Shown here in pieces: positions 1 through 6,240 of a stretch of DNA of 6,539 nt. Where the stretch lies: the NCBI GenBank assembly GCA_016207265.1, contig JACQPZ010000223.1, forward strand, positions 1 through 6,539. The letters run 5' to 3'. Source of the DNA: Candidatus Latescibacterota bacterium (lineage in GTDB: Bacteria > Eisenbacteria > RBG-16-71-46 > SZUA-252). Made by a program: the position numbers and the translations under genes. Below the pieces are notes generated by a model. The model was not told where the DNA came from, did no database searches, and saw only the letters and a program-made list of their open reading frames with translations. Every line of letters starts with the position of its first letter. Positions within the stretch are counted from its first letter, which is position 1.

Positions 1-12
1 CCGGCCGGCGCC

Positions 13-687
13 ATGAGCCTGGCCGACGAGGCGCGCCCGCTCCATCGGGGATACTACCGGCGGGTCGAAGTCGCGTTCGTGCTCGCCCTGGCGTTCCACG
101 CCGGGGTCTTCGCGGTCGCGCCGCCGTACGTGCCTCGCCCGTATCGCCTCCGCGAACCTCCGCTCAAGCTCGTGAGCGCCTCCGTCGTGGGAACCGGGGA
201 GGCGGAGGCTCCGTCCCCACCCGCCGCGGCCGCGCCGACGGTCGCGTCCCGCGCGGGGGCATTCATCACGGAGCAGCTCGAGCCCGCGGCGTCCGTGCAG
301 ACGCCTCCGTCGGGCCCGCGGGCGTCGCACCCGGAAGGCGGCGGGTCCGCCGGGTCGGGTCCCCAGAGCGATGCGGGAGAAGTAGCGCCGCCGGTGTTCT
401 ACGCGTTCGATACGCCGCCTCGAACGACGCGGCGCGTCGTGCCGGAGTATCCGGCATCGGCGCGGGCCCACGGGGCCGAAGGGACCGTCGTACTGAACGT
501 GAACATCGACGAGCGCGGCCGCATCATGCGGGTCTGGGTCGCGCAGTCGTCGGCGCCGGAGCGTCTGATCCAGGCCGCGATCGACGCCATCTACCAATTC
601 GAATTCTCCCCGGGATCCGAGCACGGACACCCGGTCAAGTGCACGGTCGCGGTCCCGTTCAATTTCAGCTTGAATACGAGTATGTAA
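13..687 (+). CDS. TonB-family energy transducer protein (224 aa from ATG 13; start uncertain)
   Basis: TonB proteins sit in the inner membrane, take energy from an ExbB/ExbD-type motor and pass it to outer-membrane receptors. Residues 1-17 are a short basic cytoplasmic tail. A single membrane segment follows at about 18-37, then a Pro/Ala/Gly-rich periplasmic linker (about 41-128). The TonB C-terminal domain covers about 129-221, with the family motif VVPEYPASAR at 142-151, the strand TVVLNVNIDERG and the closing strand VAVPFNF. His29 in the membrane segment matches the conserved TonB histidine, but the Ser four residues before it is Ala25 here. The length is close to E. coli TonB (239 aa). 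Bases 1-12 hold no ribosome-binding site and the frame stays open to the edge, so the true start may lie outside the window. The partner receptor and motor genes are not visible. The family call is firm; the role in this operon is inference. Confidence 0.88.
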   Translation: MSLADEARPLHRGYYRRVEVAFVLALAFHAGVFAVAPPYVPRPYRLREPPLKLVSASVVGTGEAEAPSPPAAAAPTVASRAGAFITEQLEPAASVQTPPSGPRASHPEGGGSAGSGPQSDAGEVAPPVFYAFDTPPRTTRRVVPEYPASARAHGAEGTVVLNVNIDERGRIMRVWVAQSSAPERLIQAAIDAIYQFEFSPGSEHGHPVKCTVAVPFNFSLNTSM

Positions 688-693
688 GCAATT

Positions 694-700
694 GGGGGGT
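694..700 (+). promoter_or_regulatory. G-run ribosome-binding site for the YIP1-family gene
   Basis: The run GGGGGGT lies 6 nt before ATG 707 and is the only Shine-Dalgarno-like sequence in the 19-nt gap after the TonB-type gene. It favours ATG 707 over the in-frame TTG at 692, because that TTG would sit at the edge of the G-run and have no site of its own. It is non-canonical (no GGAGG core), so its strength is uncertain. Confidence 0.5.
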
Positions 701-706
701 AACAAA

Positions 707-1429
707 ATGGAAGAGTCGATCCAGATCTCAGGAGCCGCCCCGGCGGAATTGCCGCCGGCCGGGCCGCCCATGTCCGCGATCCAGACGCTCGTGGGCGTGT
801 TCACGAAGCCGAAGGCCGTGTTCCAGGCACTGAGCGACCGCCCCCGCGTCCTCGCTCCGATTCTGATCCTTGTGGCCGTTCAGGCTGTGCTCGGCATCGT
901 GCTCGTGCAGAGCGGAGTTCTGGCGAACGACGCGATCGCGAGGCTCGAGGCGCAGGGGAAGCCCCAGGAGGCGATCGACGCGGTGCAGCAGGTGTTCGAG
1001 AGCCCGGCGCGGTTCGCCCTCGGCGTCGTCGGGCCCGTCCTGGGAGTCGGGTTCTCGCTTCTCGCGGGCGGCTTCCTGCTCTACTTCATGGCCAATCTCA
1101 TGCTCGGCGCGCGGCTTCGATTCCGCCACTACGTCTCGATCGCCGCCTACGGAGGCGTCGTGGCGATCGTGGATCAGGGGGTGCGAACCGCGCTGGGAGT
1201 CACACGCGGCACGCTGAGCGTCCGCCTCGGCGTGGGCGCGTTCCTCGCCGACTCGCCCGGCCTTCTCCTTCGCGTGCTCGACTCGGCGACCGATCCGCTC
1301 CTGCTCTGGGCGTTCGCGGTCGAAGCGCTCGGGGTGGGAGTCATGGCGAGGAAGACCTTCGGCTTCGGCGTCCTTGCCGTCCTCCCGGGGTTCCTCATCC
1401 TTCTCCTTGCTTCGTCGCTTCAGGCGTGA
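707..1429 (+). CDS. YIP1-family multi-pass membrane protein (240 aa)
   Basis: This is an integral inner-membrane protein that resembles the bacterial YIP1 domain family, whose biochemical role is not established. A polar, Pro/Ala-rich N-terminus (1-22) leads into an amphipathic stretch with the FTKPKAVFQAL motif (32-42), typical of the family's entry region. About five hydrophobic segments follow, near 47-68, 103-130, 141-163, 195-213 and 217-237. A charged helix at about 73-98 separates the first two, and the C-terminal pair is joined by the short basic loop ARKTFGF. ATG 707 is chosen over the in-frame TTG 692 because a G-rich ribosome-binding site lies 6 nt before it. The gene follows the TonB-type gene by 19 nt and precedes the TolC-type gene in the same direction, so it is probably co-transcribed with the exporter. 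It might help assemble the exporter or its membrane environment, but nothing in the sequence proves this. I see no catalytic motif. Confidence 0.75.
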   Translation: MEESIQISGAAPAELPPAGPPMSAIQTLVGVFTKPKAVFQALSDRPRVLAPILILVAVQAVLGIVLVQSGVLANDAIARLEAQGKPQEAIDAVQQVFESPARFALGVVGPVLGVGFSLLAGGFLLYFMANLMLGARLRFRHYVSIAAYGGVVAIVDQGVRTALGVTRGTLSVRLGVGAFLADSPGLLLRVLDSATDPLLLWAFAVEALGVGVMARKTFGFGVLAVLPGFLILLLASSLQA

Positions 1430-1497
1430 CCATGGCCGAGGATGGCGGAAACATCCCCGCGACGCTCGGCGTAGGGGTGAGGTCACGGCCGACCATG

Positions 1498-1505
1498 GGA
1501 GGTGA
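1498..1505 (+). promoter_or_regulatory. Strong ribosome-binding site that sets the TolC-type gene start
   Basis: GGAGGTGA is a near-perfect Shine-Dalgarno match ending 4 nt before ATG 1510. It selects 1510 over the earlier in-frame starts GTG 1426, ATG 1432 and ATG 1495. The resulting N-terminus is a normal-length secretion signal. It is the strongest ribosome-binding site in the window, consistent with separate, efficient translation of the outer-membrane component. Confidence 0.8.
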
Positions 1506-1509
1506 AACG

Positions 1510-2928
1510 ATGACGGAAGCGGACACGGTGCCCGGCGGACGGGCGGCTGTTTCTCTCGGCGCGGTGGTTCTTGCAGTCTGGATGGCTGCCGCCGCCGCCT
1601 CGGCGCAGGAGGGTGCGGCCCCGCCCGATACGGGCCGGTCCGCGATCGCGGCTGCCGCCGGAGGCGGGGAGCGCTGGAGTCTCGCGCGCTGCGTCGCGAC
1701 GGCGCTCGAGCGGAACGTGGATGCGCGTTCCGCGCACGCACGAACCGTTCAGGCGCGGGGCGGGGCGCTCGGCGCGTGGGGCGGGGTCCTCCCGACCATC
1801 TCGGCCGGATTGGTGTACGGCTATCAGATCCCCGACAAGCAAAGCTCGGTCTTCTTCGTGGACAGCTTGGCGTTCCTCACGAAGCGGCGGCAGCAGGAAG
1901 GCGCTTCCGCGGGCGTCGAGGCGAACCTCCTGAGCCTTCCTTCGTGGAGTGAAAAGCGCAGGCAGGACCACCTGCGGGCGGGGGCCGTGGAGTCCGAGGC
2001 GGAGGCACGCAACGGGGTCGTCTACGCCGTGAAGCAGCAGTACTTCGAGCTCCTCAAGTCGGAACGGCTGGCGGAGGTGTCACGCGAATCGGAGCGGCTC
2101 GCGCGCGACGAGGAGGCCCGGGCGGAGGCGCTCTTTCAGGTGGGAACGGTCGCGCGGGGGGACGTGCTCAAGGCGCGGGCCCGCCGGGCGCAGACGCAGC
2201 TCGATCGGATCCGCGCCGAAAACCAGGTCGAGATCCAGCGGTCGAGGCTCAAGCAGGTCCTGGGGCTCAAGCCCGAGACGGCGCTCGAGATCGAGGGTCT
2301 CCTGGACGAGACGATCGCGGTCCCGGACTCGGCGAGCGCCGTGGAGCGGGCGTTGAAGGAGCGCCCTGAGCTCGGCCGCGCGGGCGCGGCCGAGCGGGCC
2401 GCCCGCGCGGGGCTGTTCGGCGCGCGCGCGGCGCGGTTGCCTCAGATCTCGGGGGCGCTCAGCGTGGACCGGACGAAGTACACGAACCGCCTCGAGCAGC
2501 TCGGCGTCGCGGAGTTCGACGACACGCACTACGCAACCGTCTGGCAGGGGCAGGTCCGTCTCAGCCTGCCGATCTTCGACGGATTCGCCCTCGAAGGCGG
2601 AATGAAGTCGGCCAAGGGCGCTCTTCTCGAAGCGGAGGCGCAGCGCCGCCAGCGGGAGCTCGACGTGGCCGTCGAGGTGCAGCAGGCGTGGCTCTCGCTC
2701 CGAGAGGCCGTCGAGCGGATCGGCGTGGCCAAGGAGGGTCTCGCGTCCGCCGAGGAGGATTACAAGTTCTCAAAGGGCCGGTACGATCTCGGCGCGGGGA
2801 CCATTCTGGACCTGCTCAACGCGGAGGTGAGCCTCGCACAGGCGAAACAGAGCTACGTGGAATCGCTGGCGGACGCGCACGTCGCCGAGGCGGCGCTCGA
2901 ACGCGCCGTCGGCGAGCGTCGCTACTAG
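1510..2928 (+). CDS. TolC-family outer-membrane efflux protein (472 aa)
   Basis: TolC-type proteins form a trimeric outer-membrane channel-tunnel that serves as the exit duct of tripartite exporters. Residues 1-32 form a signal peptide with a hydrophobic core at about 13-31 and a likely cleavage after ASA (30-32). The mature protein shows the two-fold repeat of the outer-membrane efflux family. The first half has WSLARCVATALERN (56-69), a strand-like stretch at about 97-140, long helices at 150-250 and the GTVARGDVLKARAR turn (212-225). The second half repeats it with LSLPIFDGF (351-359), long helices and the characteristic LGAGTILDLLNAE motif (427-439). Length suits the family. The frame is open back to GTG 1426, but the strong site at 1498-1505 and the signal peptide favour ATG 1510. 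It lies directly upstream of the adaptor, ATPase and permease genes, so it is very likely their dedicated outer-membrane partner. Confidence 0.93.
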   Translation: MTEADTVPGGRAAVSLGAVVLAVWMAAAAASAQEGAAPPDTGRSAIAAAAGGGERWSLARCVATALERNVDARSAHARTVQARGGALGAWGGVLPTISAGLVYGYQIPDKQSSVFFVDSLAFLTKRRQQEGASAGVEANLLSLPSWSEKRRQDHLRAGAVESEAEARNGVVYAVKQQYFELLKSERLAEVSRESERLARDEEARAEALFQVGTVARGDVLKARARRAQTQLDRIRAENQVEIQRSRLKQVLGLKPETALEIEGLLDETIAVPDSASAVERALKERPELGRAGAAERAARAGLFGARAARLPQISGALSVDRTKYTNRLEQLGVAEFDDTHYATVWQGQVRLSLPIFDGFALEGGMKSAKGALLEAEAQRRQRELDVAVEVQQAWLSLREAVERIGVAKEGLASAEEDYKFSKGRYDLGAGTILDLLNAEVSLAQAKQSYVESLADAHVAEAALERAVGERRY

Positions 2929-2931
2929 ATC

Positions 2932-2944
2932 GGACCGGGGGTCC
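2932..2944 (+). promoter_or_regulatory. Small inverted repeat over the adaptor ribosome-binding region
   Basis: GGACC, a GGG loop and GGTCC form a perfect 5-bp stem with a 3-nt loop in the 23-nt gap before the adaptor gene. The only Shine-Dalgarno-like sequence for ATG 2952, the G-run 2937-2941, falls in the loop and descending arm. It may mask the site weakly. The stem is too short and lacks a U-tract, so I do not call it a terminator, and chance is plausible in DNA this rich in G and C. Confidence 0.25.
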
Positions 2945-2951
2945 CCATCCA

Positions 2952-4256
2952 ATGAAGCCGCGCACGAAGCGAACGCTGATCGTGGGAGGGGGAGCCGTTC
3001 TCCTCCTTCTGATCGTGATCGCCAATGTTTCGAAGGGGAAGGGAGGCCGGCTCGGCGTCCAGGCCGAGCCGGCGAAGACCGGGCAGATCTCCTCGACGGT
3101 CCGCGCCCCGGCCAAGGTGCAACCCGAGACGATGGTCAAGCTGAGCGCCAACGTCATGGGCGAGGTCGTGCGGCTGGCCGTGAAGGAGGGGGATCCGGTC
3201 CGCAAGGGGCAGTTCCTGCTCCAGATCGACGACGCGCAGTACCGCGCGCAGGTGCGGCAGGGGCGGGCGGCGTTCGACGGGGCGCGCTCGACGCTCCGGC
3301 TCTCGGAGGTGTCGCTCGAGCAGTCCGAATCCCAACTGAAGCGGAAGGAGGCCCTCTTCGAGCAGAAGCTCGTCTCTCCCGAGGAGCTGGAGGTCGCGCG
3401 CACCCAGCGGAACGTGGACCGGGCGCGGGTCGACGCGAATCGGGAGGAAATGACCCGGGCCGAGGCCGCGCTCCAGAGCGCCGAGGACAATCTCAGGAAG
3501 ACGGTCTTCAGCGCCCCGATCGACGGCACGGTCACCCAGCTCAACGTCGAGCGCGGGGAGATCGTCATCGTCGGCACGATGAACAACCCCGGCACGGTGA
3601 TCCTCACGGTCGCGGACCTGAGGCGCATGAAGGTCGAAGCGGACGTGGACGAGACCGACGTCGCCTCCGTGCGCCTCGGCCAGACGGCGACGATCAAGGT
3701 CGACGCCCTTCCCGATACCAGCCTCACGGGGCGCGTCGTCGAGATCGCGAACTCCCCGAAGGTCTCGGAGCTGGGGACGCAGGAGCAGCAGACCAATTTC
3801 GAAGTGGACGTGATGATCGACGATCCGCCCGCGTCGCTCCGACCGGGCATGACCGCGGACGTGGAGATCAAGACCGCGACCAAGGCGGGCGTGCTCACCG
3901 TTCCGATCCAGGCGGTCGTGGTCCGGACAGCCGAGGAACTGGAGAAGGCGGCGCAGGGTTCAAAGCGGTCGCGGGGGGCCGCGAAGAAAGAGCCGGCCGC
4001 CGCGGCGGGCGGAGATACCTCGGGGGCGCCCGCGAAGAAGGACGAGGAGATCCGCGGCGTCTTCGTCATGGTCGGCGACGAGGCGAAATTCCGGAAGGTG
4101 CGGACCGGAATCGCCAGCGATACCGACATCGAGGTGTGGGGAGATCTGAAATCCGGCGAGAAGGTCATCACGGGTCCCAACAAGACCCTCCGGACCCTCA
4201 AGCCGGGCGGTAAGGTCAAGATCGAGGAGCCCAAGAAGAAGGAAGGGAAGCGGTGA
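2952..4256 (+). CDS. HlyD/MacA-type periplasmic adaptor (membrane fusion protein), 434 aa
   Basis: This adaptor links an inner-membrane ABC transporter to a TolC-type duct. A basic start and one hydrophobic segment (about 8-25) anchor it in the inner membrane. A lipoyl-like half (about 55-95, with GEVVRLAVKEGDPVRKGQFL) precedes a coiled-coil hairpin at about 96-183. The second lipoyl half follows, with FSAPIDGTVTQLNVERGEIV (186-205). A beta-barrel region spans about 222-308, and a membrane-proximal domain resumes at 316-425 with VPIQAVVVR and VRTGIASDTDIEVWGDLKSGEKVITG. A Lys/Ala/Gly-rich low-complexity insert (about 327-366) interrupts this last domain. The C-terminus is highly basic. ATG 2952 is chosen because the membrane anchor follows at once; the same frame is open further upstream, but only inside the TolC-type gene. 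The ribosome-binding site is weak. The stop overlaps the ATPase start by 4 nt, tying it to the ABC engine rather than to an RND pump. Confidence 0.93.
   Translation: MKPRTKRTLIVGGGAVLLLLIVIANVSKGKGGRLGVQAEPAKTGQISSTVRAPAKVQPETMVKLSANVMGEVVRLAVKEGDPVRKGQFLLQIDDAQYRAQVRQGRAAFDGARSTLRLSEVSLEQSESQLKRKEALFEQKLVSPEELEVARTQRNVDRARVDANREEMTRAEAALQSAEDNLRKTVFSAPIDGTVTQLNVERGEIVIVGTMNNPGTVILTVADLRRMKVEADVDETDVASVRLGQTATIKVDALPDTSLTGRVVEIANSPKVSELGTQEQQTNFEVDVMIDDPPASLRPGMTADVEIKTATKAGVLTVPIQAVVVRTAEELEKAAQGSKRSRGAAKKEPAAAAGGDTSGAPAKKDEEIRGVFVMVGDEAKFRKVRTGIASDTDIEVWGDLKSGEKVITGPNKTLRTLKPGGKVKIEEPKKKEGKR
3930..4049 (+). other. Low-complexity Lys/Ala/Gly-rich insert in the adaptor's membrane-proximal domain
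   Basis: Codons for adaptor residues about 327-366 encode a charged, probably disordered stretch (AEELEKAAQGSKRSRG at 327-342, then a poly-Ala/Gly run and AKKDEE at 361-366). It lies between the strand VPIQAVVVR and the strand GVFVMVGDEAKF, which in MacA- and AcrA-like adaptors are usually joined by a short loop. The reading frame continues unbroken and the downstream motifs are intact, so this is an in-frame insert and not damage. Confidence 0.6.
4241..4246 (+). promoter_or_regulatory. Ribosome-binding site for the ABC ATPase inside the adaptor's 3' end
   Basis: GGAAGG lies 6 nt before GTG 4253 within the last codons of the adaptor gene. It supports the GTG start and the GTGA overlap (4253-4256) with the adaptor stop codon. 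The purine-rich Lys/Gly/Glu codons of the adaptor's basic tail therefore double as the initiation signal for the ATPase. Confidence 0.6.
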
Positions 4257-4987
4257 ACGAAGCGGCCTCCCGCGACGGGACGCTCATTGAGCTGGCGGAC
4301 ATCCGGAAGACCTACCTCATGGGTCTCAACGAAGTGAACGCGCTCGACGGCGTCTCGCTCCGGATCGGGAAGGGAGAGTACCTCGCGATCATGGGGCCGT
4401 CGGGTTCGGGGAAGTCCACGCTCATGAACATCATCGGATGTCTCGACACGCCGACCAGCGGGTCGTACCGGCTCGGCGGCCTAGAGATCCGAGACCGTGA
4501 GGACGACGAGCTGGCCCGGATCCGGAATCAGGAAGTGGGATTCGTGTTCCAGACGTTCAACCTCCTCGCCCGGGCGGACGCGCTCCACAACGTGGAGCTC
4601 CCGCTCATCTACGCCGGACGATCGAAGAAGGAGCGCCGGGAGCGGGCCCGGGAGACGCTCGGGCTCGTGGGACTCACCGATCGGATGCACCACCGTCCCA
4701 ACGAGCTTTCGGGCGGGCAACGACAGCGCGTGGCGATCGCCCGCGCCCTCGTCAATCACCCCTCCATCGTCCTGGCGGACGAGCCGACCGGGAACCTCGA
4801 TTCCAAGACGGGCCAGGAGATCATGTCCTTGCTCGACGAGGTTCACCGCCGCGGAAACACGGTCATCCTCGTCACGCACGAGGAGGACATCGCCGTCCAC
4901 GCCCGGCGCGTGATCCGTCTCCTCGACGGCAAGGTGGAGAGCGACCGCGCCTCGGCCCGGGCCGCCCCGGCTCCACCCGGGCCGTGA
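4253..4987 (+). CDS. MacB/LolD-type ABC transporter ATPase (244 aa)
   Basis: This is the nucleotide-binding subunit that powers the export system from the cytoplasmic face. All ABC motifs are intact: Walker A GPSGSGKST (48-56), the Q-loop glutamine Q100 in FVFQTFNLL, signature LSGGQRQR (152-159), Walker B IVLADEP (172-178) with catalytic Glu177, D-loop NLDS (181-184) and switch His209 in VTHE. The early I-x-K-x-Y pattern (residues 17-21) and the FQTFNLL segment are typical of the MacB/LolD/FtsE group that pairs with FtsX-like permeases. The C-terminus ends in an Ala/Pro-rich tail (about 233-244) beyond the conserved fold. GTG 4253 overlaps the adaptor stop, and the stop at 4985-4987 overlaps the next GTG start. 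No permease is fused to it, unlike E. coli MacB. Subfamily placement is confident; substrate is not predictable. Confidence 0.95.
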   Translation: MNEAASRDGTLIELADIRKTYLMGLNEVNALDGVSLRIGKGEYLAIMGPSGSGKSTLMNIIGCLDTPTSGSYRLGGLEIRDREDDELARIRNQEVGFVFQTFNLLARADALHNVELPLIYAGRSKKERRERARETLGLVGLTDRMHHRPNELSGGQRQRVAIARALVNHPSIVLADEPTGNLDSKTGQEIMSLLDEVHRRGNTVILVTHEEDIAVHARRVIRLLDGKVESDRASARAAPAPPGP

Positions 4988-6237
4988 ACGCCGCACCGGG
5001 GCCGGCGCGCGAGCGCTGGGCCTCGCTGGGAGAGAACCTCCGGATCGCGGTCGACGCCCTCCGCGCGAACAAGATGCGCTCCATCCTCACGGTCGTCGGG
5101 AACGTCGTCGCGGTCATGTCGGTGATCGCGGTGGTCGCCGTGATCGACGGCATGAACACGTACGTGAGCGAGAAGGTGCTCGAGCAGGGCCTCAAGGTCG
5201 TCTACGTGGACAAGTTCGGCCTCATCACGAACGAGGACGAATGGCGGGCGGCGCTGAAGCGGCGAGATCTGACCATCCTGGACGCCGAGGCGCTGAAGCG
5301 CCTGTCGCGCACCGCGGACGAGGTCGTCGCCCAGGCTGAGACCGTAAAGCGCGTCCGTCATGGGAAGGTGGAGCTTCAAAACGTTCGGATCCTCGGCATG
5401 ACGGAAGGATACGAATCCGTCGGCGACTACGAGCTCGATCAGGGGCGCGCGCTGGACGAGGACGACATCGGGAAGCGTCGTTCGGTCTGTCTCATCGGCT
5501 CGGAGGTCGCGAAGCAGCTCTTTCCGGTGGTGGACCCGATCGGCCGGACGGTCCGCGTCGCCGGGTACGAGCTTCGCGTCGTGGGGACGGTTGCCGCGCG
5601 CGGGAACGTCCTGGGGCAGAGCCAGGACAACTTCGTGCTCCTCCCGCTCGGGCAGTATCAGAAGATCTTCGGCTCCCGGGAATCGATCACGATCCTCGTG
5701 AAGGCGCGCCCCGGCGTCGACCTCGAGAGAACCGAAGACGAGGCGCGCGTGATCCTCCGCGCCCGCCGGCACGTGCCCATCGGGAAGCCCGACGATTTCG
5801 CGATCACGACGTCCGAGACGTACATGACCCTCTACCAGAAGCTCACGCGCGGCATTTTCGCCGGGACCATCGGTCTGGTGGCGATCTCGCTCCTGGTCGG
5901 CGGCATCGTGATCATGAACATCATGCTGGTCGCGGTCACCGAACGGACGCGGGAGATCGGGATCCGGAAGGCCCTCGGCGCGCGTCGGAGCGACCTCTTG
6001 GCCCAGTTCCTGAGCGAGACCATCGTGCTCTCCTTCTTCGGCGGCCTCCTCGGCGTCCTCGCGGGCATCGGGATCTCGTTTCTCATCCGTGTGGCGACCC
6101 CGCTTCCCGCCTCGATCCAGCCGTGGTCCGTCGCGGTCAGCCTGGTCGTGGCCTCCTCCGTGGGCCTCTTCTTCGGCGTCTATCCGGCCACCCGGGCGGC
6201 CCGTCTGGATCCGATCGTGGCGCTCAGGCAGGAGTGA
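4984..6237 (+). CDS. MacB/FtsX-type ABC permease, first of a tandem pair (417 aa)
   Basis: This is an inner-membrane permease subunit of the type VII (MacB-like) class, which transmits ATPase motion to the periplasm instead of forming a classical channel. A short cytoplasmic helix (about 13-32) leads to TM1 at about 33-55. A large periplasmic MacB-core-type domain follows (about 56-285). The C-terminal FtsX module has three segments near 290-317, 341-369 and 381-401. Diagnostic motifs are the cytoplasmic loop VTERTREIGIRKALGAR (318-334) and YPATRAARLDPIVALR (400-415). Length fits permeases that lack a fused ATPase. The start is the GTG in a GTGA overlap with the ATPase stop; no good Shine-Dalgarno lies before it, so translation is probably coupled. 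TM1 carries the GNVVAV variant where the second permease has GVIIGV. Its partners are the ATPase upstream and the related permease downstream. Confidence 0.93.
   Translation: MNAAPGPARERWASLGENLRIAVDALRANKMRSILTVVGNVVAVMSVIAVVAVIDGMNTYVSEKVLEQGLKVVYVDKFGLITNEDEWRAALKRRDLTILDAEALKRLSRTADEVVAQAETVKRVRHGKVELQNVRILGMTEGYESVGDYELDQGRALDEDDIGKRRSVCLIGSEVAKQLFPVVDPIGRTVRVAGYELRVVGTVAARGNVLGQSQDNFVLLPLGQYQKIFGSRESITILVKARPGVDLERTEDEARVILRARRHVPIGKPDDFAITTSETYMTLYQKLTRGIFAGTIGLVAISLLVGGIVIMNIMLVAVTERTREIGIRKALGARRSDLLAQFLSETIVLSFFGGLLGVLAGIGISFLIRVATPLPASIQPWSVAVSLVVASSVGLFFGVYPATRAARLDPIVALRQE
6230..6234 (+). promoter_or_regulatory. Ribosome-binding site for the second permease
   Basis: AGGAG lies 6 nt before GTG 6241 and abuts the stop codon of the first permease (6235-6237). 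Its position and canonical sequence fix GTG 6241 as the start of the second permease and leave only 3 nt between the two genes. Confidence 0.7.
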
Positions 6238-6240
6238 CCG

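Noticed and set aside
692..706. TTG 692 as start of the YIP1-family gene
   Set aside because: The G-run 694-700 is correctly placed for ATG 707, and nothing resembling a ribosome-binding site lies before TTG 692.
1428..1498. Direct repeat GACCATGG at 1428-1435 and 1491-1498 as a possible operator
   Set aside because: Only 8 bp and spaced 63 bp apart. The first copy overlaps the YIP1 stop, and chance is likely in this composition.
728..1741. Long open frame on the minus strand (337 codons) across the YIP1 and TolC-type genes
   Set aside because: Composition is Arg/His/Glu-rich shadow sequence with no family motif. It spans two convincing genes and their gap.
2688..2951. Upstream extension of the adaptor frame to GTG 2688
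   Set aside because: It would run 88 codons inside the TolC-type gene in another frame, encodes Arg/Gly-rich shadow sequence and would bury the N-terminal membrane anchor.
2816..4234. Long open frame on the minus strand (472 codons) opposite the adaptor gene
   Set aside because: Ser/Arg/Thr-rich with no domain or motif I recognise. It lies opposite a well-supported gene, and high-GC codon use routinely leaves antisense frames open.
4843..5772. Minus-strand open frame (309 codons) opposite the ATPase/permease junction
   Set aside because: Arg/Asp/His/Leu-rich antisense shadow of two genes with complete conserved motifs.
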